This document shows positions 1 through 8,939 of a DNA stretch of 64,000 nt, piece after piece. The stretch's first letter is position 1. Each line of letters begins with the position of its first letter. The notes under the pieces are model-generated. The model did not search any database and had not been told where the DNA came from. It saw only the letters and a program-made list of their open reading frames with translations. The translations under genes were made by a program, and so were the position numbers. The stretch spans positions 734,695,321 to 734,759,320 of the forward strand of contig CM022303.1 in the NCBI GenBank assembly GCA_011799875.1, in the 5' to 3' direction. The DNA is from Thinopyrum elongatum (taxonomy: Eukaryota; Streptophyta; Magnoliopsida; Poales; Poaceae).

Positions 1-249
1 GTTGATAGATAGATTATGACATTACACATCATACCCCTTGGGTTTAGACCACAACATATGATCTCGAGGTAGATCAACTCTGTACCTTGATACTTCATCA
101 ATACAAACAAGGGCAGGACGTAGGGTTTTACCTCCATAGAGAGGGCCCGAACCTGGGTAAAACACCGTGTTCATCGTCTTTGTTACCATCGACCTCAGAC
201 GCACAGTTCGGGACCCCCTACCCGAGATCCGCCGGTTTTGACACCGACA
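1..249 (+). repeat. 3' end of a gypsy-type LTR (fragment)
   Basis: The stretch contains the block 'AGGGCCCGAACCTGGGTAAA' (about 141-160) and ends in 'GGTTTTGACACCGACA' at 249, a usual LTR terminus ending in CA. I recognise this text as typical of LTRs of Triticeae gypsy elements but cannot name the family safely. The LTR begins before the window, so no 5' end or target-site duplication can be checked. Confidence 0.45.
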
Positions 250-394
250 GTACCCTTGGGGCCGACCCGACTTCCATTCAAATAACTCGCTGGTGCTCTT
301 TGAGTCCCTAATATTTATTTAGAGTCAGTGGGCTAAAGAAAATATCAATAAGGCCTAGTAGTGGAGAGTTATTGGGCCATAAGGCCCAATAAGA
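250..394. other. short flank between LTR fragment and CACTA-1
   Basis: The last part, 'ATTGGGCCATAAGGCCCAAT' (371-390), is a palindromic motif seen in Triticeae LTRs. It probably belongs with 4776-5366 as the left piece of one LTR that was split by CACTA-1. The LTR start could not be located. Confidence 0.3.
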
Positions 395-570
395 CACTAC
401 TAGGGAAAACCCTAGCAGTAGCGCAGGGTATATGCCTATCAGTCGCGCGGGGTTCCGCGCTACTGATAGGGCGCTACAGCTAACTTTTAGCAATAGAGCA
501 GGTTTCACCCACGCTACTACTAATGCTGTTATCAGTAGCGTTGGTATGGTCCCGCGCTACTGCTAAATAG
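395..570. repeat. left subterminal repeat array of CACTA-1
   Basis: Short direct and inverted copies of 'CAGTAGCGC' and 'CGCGCTACTG' recur about every 20-40 bases, for example near 416, 449, 460 and 551. In CACTA transposons such arrays are transposase binding sites (the TNPA sites of En/Spm). The matching array lies at 4498-4775. Confidence 0.8.
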
Positions 571-689
571 GAGCAACGTGGACTCTGACCCGTGGTACTG
601 CTATTTGTCTGTATTTTTTATATATATTGTATTTATACATGGTTATACAAATTTTGATACAGTAGCAATTAAGAGATTGTTATATCATT

Positions 690-863
690 ATGATCTTGAT
701 GAGTTATTATATCATTGGGTTGAAGAAACATGGATTAGATTCATGTGGATGGATCCAAAGTGACCAAAAGTTACTAATCCAACTTTTGGTCACTTTGGAT
801 CCATCCACATGAATCTAATCCATGTTTCTTCAACCCAATGATATAATAACTCATCATGATCAT
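690..863. repeat. near-perfect 83-nt foldback inside CACTA-1
   Basis: Bases 690-772 are the reverse complement of 781-863 with a single mismatch that I can see, separated by an 8-base loop (773-780, 'ACTAATCC'). Transcription in either direction would give a long hairpin RNA. It lies 296 bases inside the left terminus, next to CAT-rich simple sequence. Confidence 0.92.
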
Positions 864-867
864 AATA

Positions 868-1075
868 ACAGCTCAACATCATCATCATATTCATATAAGA
901 ACTCATGCATCATCATCATCATCATAATAACAACTCATCATCATAGTCATATAAGAACTAGCTAGCTCATCATTCTAGCAAAATGTAGCACATAACTCAT
1001 CATCATCATCATCATAATAACAACTCCTCATCATCATCACTGTCATAACCAACACTAGCTAATTGTTCATAGCAC
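868..1075. repeat. CAT/ATC-rich microsatellite region
   Basis: Runs of 'CATCATCATCAT' alternate with copies of 'ATAATAACAACTCATCATC'. It starts at the outer edge of the 690-863 foldback and looks like slippage-expanded sequence. No gene is visible in it. Confidence 0.8.
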
Positions 1076-1099
1076 ATGATGAGTACTACCTAAGACCTA

Positions 1100-2085
1100 C
1101 TACTCTCTCGAAGGTAAAATAGCATAAAACAGGTAAACCCCTGAATCTCCATTATGGAGAATAGAGATGAACATGTCTCCCATTTGTGGGCTGCGCTTCA
1201 TGTTGCCTCCAAGTAGTTCCCTGCGATCATTCAGAACTTTTCTCCAGTCTTTGATTGTGAGGACTTCATCTCTTCGAGAAATCGTGTATGCACTGCGGTG
1301 AACCGTAGGCCAACTTGGCCGTAAGCTAATAATTCTCATGTCACCTTTCATATGCATCAAAGCTGGCACACAATCCTTCGGGAGTTTCTGTTGAAGAACA
1401 TCATAATAACATAATTAGCAATGTAGTTTAGCTTAAGAAGAATGTATGCAAAAGATGCACTGGTGACATAATAGAAAAAATCTTACCATGATATCTCGAT
1501 AGATGTTACCGTAGTTTAATACGTGGACTAGTGGCACGTATTGACCATAATTTGGAGGAATATCATGACTCGTCTTGAAAGTCGCAACATCATTAATCCA
1601 TAAAACAAAATGATTTATCTCCTCGCAAGTTAGTTCAGAGCCATAACTGTAGTAGGTTTTGTCTACTACGTTCCGTACATGTCTTGAAGAATGGAAATAA
1701 GCTGTCAATGGAAATAAGTTGTCAACTATTTTTAAATAAACAATATAAATTACTTAATAAATATGTTTGACAAACTCACATAGAGGTAGAACTGGGAGCG
1801 TATCCACATCGACCCAAATGTCGATATTATCTTCAATATCATATTCAGGACGAATATCGAAGGTGACATGCATATCCTCTTGAAATGCATATGTCTTGCA
1901 TAGTGCTCTCCAATTTGAGCAACCAAAATGGGAGCGTTTCATCGCATTGTATAGCTTAACAGCAAAAGTGTAACCATGTTAGGTCCTCAGCTGAACTCTC
2001 TTCGTCTCCATATTGTCACGATCTTCGAAATCCAGCTTATCCAAGACATAAGGTCTTGCATGGCAGGGGATTCACTAGTCGAATT
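1100..2085 (-). pseudogene. CACTA-borne B3-like protein remnant
   Basis: Three minus-strand coding blocks, about 2085-1746, 1708-1490 and 1390-1100, read as one decayed gene. The first block contains 'FAVKLYNAMKRSHFGCSNWR' followed by 'ALCKTYAF', and ends with 'DNIDIWVDVDTLPVLPLC'. An in-frame TAA breaks it just upstream of the 'GYTFAVKLYN' stretch. The last block contains 'WRKVLNDRRELLGGNMKRSP' and 'GVYLFYA'. The spacing of F-x-C-x-x-W-R followed by hydrophobic strands resembles plant B3-type DNA-binding domains, but I cannot assign a named family. The block at 46355-46549 in CACTA-3 has the same layout, so this is a transposon-carried gene rather than a chance capture. Intron limits are inferred from where the frames change. 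Confidence 0.5.
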
Positions 2086-2411
2086 GTAAAAAAAATGGAA
2101 ATTACATGTTGAAGCAAAGAAGCAGAAGTCATGCTTAATTACCAAAAAAGACTTGTCGTCATTCTAGGTGAAGCCTATCGCACATACGACGGTCGTCGCC
2201 GCAGTAGTCGCACTCAGGGATCCTATCGTCGTCAGACATTTCTTATGTTCATAATTCAAAGATTAAAAATCGATCGACGGCAATTACCAGGAAACTCAAC
2301 ACACATATCACTATTTAGCACGGGTTGACTTTCGGTCCATCGAGTCTTCCTTGATAAACTCTCATCTCACGTGGTGTATATGGTGGGCACTCCCTCTATG
2401 ATATAGTGACC

Positions 2412-2665
2412 GTCGGTGATGGTCGCTCCTCCTATCATTCCAAAGTGCATTACACCAAAATGTCTAGCACCTTGCAATGAAAGAGAAGCGACCCCCACGA
2501 CAACAGTCGGGATTCTTCCACTCTTATATTTCGACAGTCGGTGATGGTTGCTCCTCCCTTCGTTCTAGAGTGCATTACACCAAAATGTCTAGCACACAGG
2601 AACGAAGGAGAAGCGACCCCCACGACAACAGTCGGGATTCTTCTCTCTCATATATGGAGCAAGGA
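2412..2665. repeat. two-copy tandem repeat (about 125 bp)
   Basis: The block starting 'GTCGGTGATGG' at 2412 repeats at 2537 with 'GCATTACACCAAAATGTCTA' and 'CACGACAACAGTCGGGATTC' in both copies. An inverted relative of this module occurs in CACTA-2 (6665-7031). Confidence 0.85.
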
Positions 2666-2720
2666 GCCCCAACAGACTGAAAATCAACCCATTACATATA
2701 TGGAGCAACGGCATAGAAAA

Positions 2721-2914
2721 TGGCCTATGTTCTGCAAACTGTCGATTAATTTCCATTCCAGCAAATCACGGGCACTTGATATTTTCCACTTTCTAGCACA
2801 AGTTATGCCAAAATTCATGAAAATTTTCGGCATGACCTTTGCTGAAATAGGACATATCAAGTGCCTGAAATTTGCCGGAACGGAAATGAATCAACATTCC
2901 GGCAAAACATAGGC
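2721..2914. repeat. imperfect foldback (arms about 95 nt) in CACTA-1
   Basis: The left arm begins 'TGGCCTATGTTCTGC' and the right arm ends 'GCAAAACATAGGCCA'. Inside, 'GGGCACTTGATAT' faces 'ATATCAAGTGCC', and 'GTTATGCCAAAATT' faces 'AATTTTCGGCATGAC'. I judge the arms about three-quarters identical, so this foldback is older than the one at 690-863. Confidence 0.8.
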
Positions 2915-3239
2915 CACTCGGAGGTGTTACCTGCAAAATCATACACATGTCCAAAGGGACAACCAATACATGTCTAAATATCATCATACACATGTCCAAA
3001 GGGACAACCAATACATGTTCGAGGAGAAGAGAAGGAGGAGGTGGACTTTTAGCTCACCGACTCGGCTGTAGAGCAAGTAGAGGAAGCTCTGACGACGTTC
3101 ACTCGAGGGAGACGTGAAACTAGAAAGCCTGCATATTCCACCGAGTGAAAATTTTACATCATCAAATCTGATATAGCATTCTTTGATGACAAAGTGATAA
3201 TGACATAAAAATAATTAAAGTGTCCAATACATTTCTATA

Positions 3240-3680
3240 TTCCAAAAACCTATTCGATACCTAAAGCATTTCTATATTCAAAAAACCTATTCGATACCTA
3301 AACTATTTAAAGGTATTTTCTATTCTATTACTAATTTTTTTACTAAAAATTTCTACCAACTCAAGTTTTCCACCAACTAAAATGCCTAAAAATTTCTACC
3401 AACTAAAGTGTCCACCAACTAAAATACCTAAAAATACCTAAAAATTTCTACCAACTAAACTGTCCACCAACTAAAATACCTAAAAAATACCTAAAACCTA
3501 CATTCTACCTATCTACAAGCCTACATACTATCTACAAACCTACATTCTACATATCTAAAAATATTTTCTATTTCAAAAAACCTACATTCTACCTATATCT
3601 ACAAACCTACATTCTACAAAAATATTTTCTAATTCAAAAAACTTGCTACATTCTACCTATCTGCAAGCAAATTCTACCAA
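3240..3680. repeat. AT-rich degenerate short repeats
   Basis: Copies of 'AAATTTCTACCAACTAAA', 'AAAATACCTAAAAA' and 'CCTACATTCTACCTATCTAC' repeat irregularly. There is no coding potential in any frame. This is filler sequence inside CACTA-1. Confidence 0.7.
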
Positions 3681-3727
3681 TTCAGGACATGATTACTAGA
3701 ACATTCAAAAAACCTACATTCTACAAG

Positions 3728-3900
3728 AACAGAGGGAGGAGGGAGGAAGGAGCAAGGGAGGGAGGGAGGAGGGAGGAGGGAGGGAGGTGGGGGCAGGAGG
3801 GAGGGAAGGAGGGAGGGAGGAGCAAGGGAAGGAGGGAGGTGGAGGGAGGAGGGAGGGAGGAGCAAGGGAGGGAGGGAGGTGGAGGGAGGAGGGAGGAGCT
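3728..3900. repeat. polypurine GGGAGGA tract
   Basis: Apart from a few T, C and CAA interruptions, the plus strand is G and A only, built from 'GGGAGGAGGGAGG' and 'GGAGGGAAGGAGGG' units. Open frames over it in five frames are composition artefacts. The run could form G-quadruplex or triplex (H-DNA) structures. It lies about 1.6 kb upstream of the minus-strand gene remnant. Confidence 0.9.
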
Positions 3901-4497
3901 ACCTCGGTGGAGGAGGAGCGGGAGCGGCGGCGGCGGCGGGCAACAGCGGCGAGGAGAGGAGAGCGTGAGAGAGTGAGGAGTGAGAGTGATGAGAGAGAGG
4001 AACAAACGGCCATGGGATAAGATGAGCTTAGTAGTAGCGCGGGGTAGAGCATCAGCGCTGCTGCTAAGCCCAATATCTTTAGCGCGGGTCACAGGTCACG
4101 CGCTGCTGCTAAATGGGGTGGTAGCCCAATTTTCTTTTCGTTTTCTGTTTCATTTTTATTTTCTTTTTAACAATGTAATTTTGTTTTTAACACAGCCCAA
4201 TTTTCTTTTCTTTTCTTTTTCTGTTTCATTTTCATTTTCTTTTTAACAATGTAATTTTTTTAACACAACCCAATTTGAAGCATGTAAAAAAAATCAAAAA
4301 ATACATCAGTCATTAATGATCTTTTTGTGTAGAATCTAAATTGTCAGTATGAATCTTTACCTGTAGGAACAGGTGAAGATTCATATTGCCACATATCATA
4401 CACATAGAGTACAATGAAGACCAAGTGCTTGTGTTAGTTGGAGAATTAATATATTTAAGGTGGTAAACACCCCGTTCGCGGAGCGAGGTGGGACTAA

Positions 4498-4775
4498 ACT
4501 TATCAGTAGTGCAGCCTGTGTAAAACGCGCTACAACTATATAGTTAGTTGTAGCGCGGGTTGTATCCCCACGCTGTTACAAAGGCTCCACCAGGGGGACA
4601 CCACGGGCCCGGTTAGCAGCAGCGCCTGTTTGCCCCCCCCCCCCCCCCCGCGCTACTGCTAAAGTTATAGCAGCAGCGCGTTGTTGAGGCATGCGCTACT
4701 GTTAAATAGCAGTACCGCTCGTCCATGACCAGCGCTACTATTAAGCCTCTACCTATAAGCTTTTCCCTAGTAGTG
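4498..4775. repeat. right subterminal array of CACTA-1
   Basis: Copies of 'AGTAGCGC', 'GCGCTACTGCTAA' and 'TAGTTGTAGCGCGGG' lead to the terminal inverted repeat. The array is preceded by 'GCGAGGTGGGACTAAACT' (about 4483-4500), a phrase that recurs in CACTA-M near 33066. A run of 17 C lies at 4633-4649. Confidence 0.8.
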
Positions 4776-5366
4776 AGATTTGGGGTGCCCCCAAGCTTGT
4801 TGGACAGGCTTTAGGGGGCCGAATTGGAGTGGGAGGAGGACTCCTGCTCCCGTAGGCCGGTGCACCAAGGCGGGGAGTCCTCCTCCCCACGGTGGCGCCC
4901 CCTCCCTCACCCTACACCTATATATACTAGATTATTTGGCCCCAAAGGGACACACAAGTTCTATTGTTTAGAGCCTCCTCTAGTTCTCTTGTTCTAGTTC
5001 TAATTTAGACATGATCTAGAATAGAGCTAGTTCTAGTTCTGTCTAATCCTCATCATTGAGAAGCCTAGTGAGGTTCTCTTCTCCGTCCTCTAATTCTCCG
5101 GCGATAGCAAGCTCTGGACGGCAAAGCGCCGCCGGATCGTGAAGCCCAAACGCGTGCAATCCGTAGAGAGGCCGTGCTTTCGGTCTTTGTATTGAGGGAT
5201 CGTTCGTGAACAGTTCGAGGGACTTCATCAACGATCTACACCAACTCTTCTTCCGCTGCAACTCAAAGTTGGTAACGATCTGATGTAAACATCTAATGCA
5301 TCTTCATAGGGTTTCAGGATCTTGATCGTAGGGCGATAATTTTGTTTTCTACTATGTTTCCCAACA
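4776..5366 (+). repeat. 3' part of a Triticeae LTR, split by CACTA-1
   Basis: The sequence has the usual order for the promoter and R/U5 part of an LTR: a TATA-like 'CCTATATATACT' (about 4917-4928), a CT-rich leader, and the end 'CTACTATGTTTCCCAACA' at 5366. CACTA-1 sits at its left border with TSD AGA. I see no polypurine tract or primer-binding site next to it, so it is a solo LTR or a fragment. Confidence 0.55.
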
Positions 5367-5990
5367 TTGGGGGCCACGAGGAGGCTGCCGGCGTGTGGTT
5401 TGCTGCCATTTAAATCCACGGAAATTCATCGGAGGACGGAATATCACGGTAACTGGTGTGGCATCATCACACAGCCCCTGGAGGCTGTGGTAAAAATCCG
5501 AGGATATTTCGCATTTGCATCCACGGAGGTTGTGTGGAAAAGGGACCTTCTCCCACGAAGGATCTAGCTTTCGAGGGGGAGTGCATCCAGTTTGTGAAGG
5601 GGGTGCGGGACCCGTTCCTTCGTTGTCCTCGAAACTTTTTCTGTGCTCAGACGGGTCCATTCAAAGACACATGCCTGGTCCTAGCCTTTTTCGGGGATCC
5701 ACCGCCCCTCCCCACCGCCGAGACCTGAATGTAGTACCGGCTGTTAGTTGCAACATGGCCCACTTTCATTCTTGATCTTGTTTCATCAGAATGTAACTAA
5801 AACTCACTTTTACTAGCAAAAAAAATAAAATAAAGATACAAAGGAAGAAAGTAATTGTTACAAATGAAAATTAAGAAGAGGATGGGCAGGGGTAAAAAAA
5901 ATAGGAGTAGTCTTTGTCAAGTTCCCAATTTTGGGATCTTGGCAATGTTCGCGCGGGAATAGTTTCGCTGAAAATGCATGCCCGCACCGT
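5367..5990. other. unclassified stretch between LTR and CACTA-2
   Basis: Short open frames occur on both strands (for example minus 5352-5660) but none shows a domain I recognise. An A-rich run 'AAAAAAAATAAAATAAAG' lies at about 5818-5835. It may hide the degraded left end of CACTA-2. Confidence 0.3.
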
Positions 5991-6063
5991 GAGATAAGCT
6001 TTGCCGAGTTCTTATTCATGGGAGAACTCGGCAAAGGTCGGAAAATGATATTAATCGGCGAGA

Positions 6064-6440
6064 CTATCCAATGCCCTCCACATTCCTCATCTCGCTCGTG
6101 CCAGTGCCTCCTCCACATCCCACACCGCCGAAGACCCCTCCCCACGCCGGATCCGACGGGATCCGCTGCTCCTCCCCACCGCCGCTCCCCTCCTCCACCT
6201 GCGCCTTCCTCCTCCACCATGGTGCCCCCTCGTCCATCGGCGGCCCCCTCATCCACCAGGCCCTCCCCCTCCACCGCAGCACCGGCGCACCCCTGCTCCA
6301 TCGCCTGACAGGACGACCACCGACGGCCACCATCCCACCACCCATCAGCTCCACCAGCACCATCGGACAACATCTCCACCACCGGACGGCAGCAGCACCT
6401 CTGCCGCACAGTGATCACCCATGGCCTTTTTTCTAATTTG
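6064..6440 (+). other. GC-rich, Pro/Ser/Ala-coding leader region of CACTA-2
   Basis: The region is dominated by CC(A/T/G) codon runs, so long frames are open on both strands. No ATG has a convincing continuation or a domain. Similar GC-rich leaders lie downstream of the arrays in CACTA-M (33330-33600) and CACTA-3 (44840-45165). I read it as a 5' leader exon rather than a protein gene. Confidence 0.35.
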
Positions 6441-6664
6441 CACTTGTTTGTTTCATATGATTTTGTTATAGGAATTGTGCTATATGAATTTTGTTTATGA
6501 ATTGTGTTATATGAATTTGGCCATATGAATTTTGTTATGTGTAGTTTAGGTTAATTACATATGACTTGTTATATGACTCATGTAGGTTAATTTTGTATAT
6601 GACTTGTGTTATATTGATTTGTAGTATGTATAGTTATAGGTTAATAAATGTAGGATATTTTTGT

Positions 6665-7031
6665 CATATATACAACCACTTGAGAGATGAGAGATGTTTC
6701 CCGGAGGAAGGATCCCGACTGTTGTCGTAGGAGGTCATTCCTCCTCATCTCTTCCTTGGAGATCTTGGTAATGCAGGAGGAGATGGGGAGGAACAACCAT
6801 CACCGATAGTCGAAATACTAGTGAGGGGGTGTCCACCATATATACAAACACTTGAGAGATGAGAGATGTTCCGAGAGGAATGATACCGACTGTTGTCTTA
6901 GGGCGTCATTCTTCCTCTTATCTTCCTCTAAGATCTTGGTAAAGCAGGAGGAGAAGTGGAAGAGCGACCATCACCGACGGTCGAAATACCACCGAGGGGG
7001 TGCCCACCATATATACAACCATTTGAGAGAT
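6665..7031. repeat. tandem repeat, period about 172 bp, two copies and a partial third
   Basis: 'CATATATACAAMCACTTGAG' begins copies at 6665 and 6837, and a partial copy starts at 7008. Each copy carries a 'GACTGTTGTC' block and a 'CCATCACCGA(T/C)(A/G)GTCGAAATAC' block. The module is related in reverse orientation to 2412-2665 of CACTA-1. Confidence 0.88.
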
Positions 7032-7201
7032 GATAGTGGTTGAAGAGAGCCTCGACGGACTGAAATTCAACCCACATGCCAAATAAGCAAGTCTTTTAGG
7101 TTTCACTTCATGCTAGGTTTAGTCTGTGTATTGACTTTCTAATTCCAATTTCAATGTGTTTTTTTCTTCATGCTAGGTTAGGTCTGCGTGTTCACTAGCG
7201 G

Positions 7202-7456
7202 ATGACAAAGGTGGGGACTTGGAGATGCCTTGTCAGGGTGGCCGAGGCCGCCCACAGGGCGGCTGCAGCAGCACGGAGGGTGGCCGCCTGCGATGAGAGC
7301 GCTCGTGCAGTGGCCGAGAGGGCGGCTGCAGCAGCCGAGAGGGAGGCCACTTGCGATGGGAGCGCTCGTGCAGCGTTCGAGAGGGTGGGTGCAGTGACCG
7401 AAATGGCTGCCTTTGCCGTGATCGAGACCGCGACGGCCCCTTCTCTACGACATTGA
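7202..7456 (+). CDS. possible Ala-rich helical-repeat ORF (84 aa) in CACTA-2
   Basis: The frame opens with ATG at 7202 and encodes three imperfect repeats of about 24 residues built on 'RAAAAARRVAACDESARAVA', spaced like an amphipathic helix or coiled coil. It has no cysteine pairs, membrane segment or known domain. It is on the same strand as the downstream ORFs. Because the DNA is itself a short tandem repeat, the open frame may be a by-product of repeat expansion. The antisense strand is also open across it (7195-7506), which weakens the case. Confidence 0.25.
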   Translation: MTKVGTWRCLVRVAEAAHRAAAAARRVAACDESARAVAERAAAAAEREATCDGSARAAFERVGAVTEMAAFAVIETATAPSLRH

Positions 7457-7883
7457 TGAGTGCGAGATGGAGATTTAATCGGTGGAGAGCTCATGTGTCC
7501 ACTCATCTAATCTTTTGTTCTATGATGCTTGTGAACTTAATATGTTGGTACGAAGATTGTTATGTGACTTGGGTTTATTTATTTTGAGTCGTCATGGTCA
7601 TACTCAATCTATGTATTGACTTTCAGTCTGATTGCGGTCGACAGACTGAAGTTTAATGTCGAAGTCAACCATTCCCCATTTCTAACACATAGCGGTTTCG
7701 CTACGATGGAAGAAGAGAACCATTCACAACTTGACGACTTTCAAGTTCTTCACGCTCCTACTCTGAAAGTCGATTTTCCATTGTAGCAAAATTATTCTTT
7801 CTTGCTCGATATTTATGACATATTATATTTGTGACACATTTTTTTGCTAATGTACTCAAGGGTACTAGCACCGAATAGTAGTC

Positions 7884-8282
7884 ATGGAGTCGCCCTACGA
7901 TGCCGTTCCCGTTAGGGTCGACTCCCTGGCCGAGGATGAGCTGGACCATGTGGCGCAGGTCACAGCTGAGCGCGCTAGTGAGGCATGCTTGGCGGTACTC
8001 GTTTAGGCGAACCCGCAGTTCCTTGCTACGAATCGCGTGATCTACGAGTCAGTCTAGGATGAGCGGAAGGCCGAGGGCATCCGCCAGATGATGGTCCACC
8101 TTCGTGCCGAGCAGCAGAAGTTTTTTGAGGAGTTAGGCAAGAAAGAAGCGCCACCTGAGGAGAGCGATGACCCGATGCTGTTGAATCCGCCGACCGCCAG
8201 TGCAGACGATGCTTGCTCCTCCACTGGGGGGGGGGGGGGAGATCCCCACCTGGTCCAACTCTACAATAAGCGGCTTCACTGA
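7884..8282 (+). pseudogene. broken CACTA-2 ORF, acidic, no known domain
   Basis: Reading from ATG 7884 gives 'MESPYDAVPVRVDSLAEDEL', then a frame that continues to TGA at 8280-8282 with two in-frame TAG codons, at 8004-8006 and 8055-8057. Each TAG could be a single C-to-T change of CAG. The second half is charged and predicted helical ('RKAEGIRQMM', 'AEQQKFFEELGKKEAPPEES') and includes a short Gly run encoded by 14 G at 8226-8239. I do not recognise a domain. It lies 220 bp upstream of the hybrid-binding-domain ORF on the same strand, so both may be exons of one transposon gene. Confidence 0.5.
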
Positions 8283-8501
8283 CTATGACTCGGAGTAGAG
8301 CTCCATTCCGGGAGTAGTCTAGCTAGATAGTTTGACATCGATGTAGGGATGTAGTTATGTAGCGGGTGATGTGGACTCGGATGACAACTTCTGATGCTTT
8401 TGGTATATGAATCATGGATCCTTATGTTGCTTATGTCTCCATGCATGTGTTTTTCTAACGTCGTGTTGTCTGTTGAAATCTTGTTATTCTTTCTTTTGTA
8501 G

Positions 8502-8774
8502 ATGAAGTGGTATGTGGTGTACTCAGATAGACATCCAGGAGTCTACAATTCATGAAAAGCATGCCATGAACAAGTCAATCGTTACAAAGACAATTGCTAC
8601 AAAGGGTTTGATACTAGGGAGGAGGCAGATGATGCTTACTCCAAGTGTTTGCTCAAAGAGAAGAATAATCATGAAGTAGGTAAGGGTGCAGGTCAGATCG
8701 GGTGGAGTGGGATGAAGAACTTGTTTGTCCTAATTGTGGTGTTGCTTGTTATGATGCTTGTGTGGACCATGTAA
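8502..8774 (+). pseudogene. RNase H1-type hybrid-binding domain plus C-terminal membrane segment, in CACTA-2
   Basis: The frame starts at ATG 8502, directly behind a good splice acceptor ('TTCTTTTGTAG'). Residues 1-45 match the small hybrid-binding domain found at the N-terminus of eukaryotic RNase H1 (Pfam Cauli_VI/viroplasmin fold): 'MKWYVVYSDRHPGVYNS', then 'YKDNCYKGFDTREEADDAY'. Codon 18 is TGA where the family has Trp, which breaks the frame. No RNase H catalytic domain follows. Residues about 70-90 are 'GMKNLFVLIVVLLVMMLVWT', a strong membrane helix ending at the stop, a tail-anchor layout. The domain binds RNA:DNA or double-stranded RNA in the known families; a role for it on a membrane is unknown. 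Confidence 0.75.
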
Positions 8775-8939
8775 TATAAATTGGTCACATTGAGGTTTAG
8801 TGAATACTTGTGACTTGTTATGATACTTTTGTGAGTTTGATGGAATGTATGTGAATTGGCTAAGATGTGGTATAATTGTTATATATACATGTGTTTTCTT
8901 GCAGGGCTAATTTAAAAAGCAAATAAAAAAAATCTGAAC

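Larger units (their letters stand above)
395..4775 (-). mobile_element. CACTA-1: non-autonomous CACTA (En/Spm) DNA transposon
   Basis: The left end is 'CACTACTAGGGAAAA' (395-409) and the right end is its exact inverse complement 'TTTTCCCTAGTAGTG' (4761-4775). The flanking three bases are AGA on both sides (392-394 and 4776-4778), the 3-bp target-site duplication expected for CACTA elements. Both ends carry arrays built on 'GCGCTACTGCTAA' and 'GTAGCGCGGG'. No transposase is present; the only gene remnant is on the minus strand at 1100-2085. Other contents are two foldbacks, a CAT-rich microsatellite, a tandem repeat and a long purine tract. Its length is 4381 bp. It must depend on transposase supplied by another element. 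Confidence 0.93.

Noticed and set aside
868..1075. CRISPR-like regular repeats
   Set aside because: The units are CAT/ATC microsatellite DNA without constant spacers, in a plant transposon.
3674..4092. Overlapping Gly/Arg/Glu-rich and Pro/Ser/Leu-rich frames
   Set aside because: They are produced by the GGGAGGA purine tract; no frame is favoured.
5858..6418. 186-aa Gly/Arg-rich minus-strand frame
   Set aside because: It is the antisense of a GC-rich, CCN-repeat leader; several frames on both strands are open over the same stretch.
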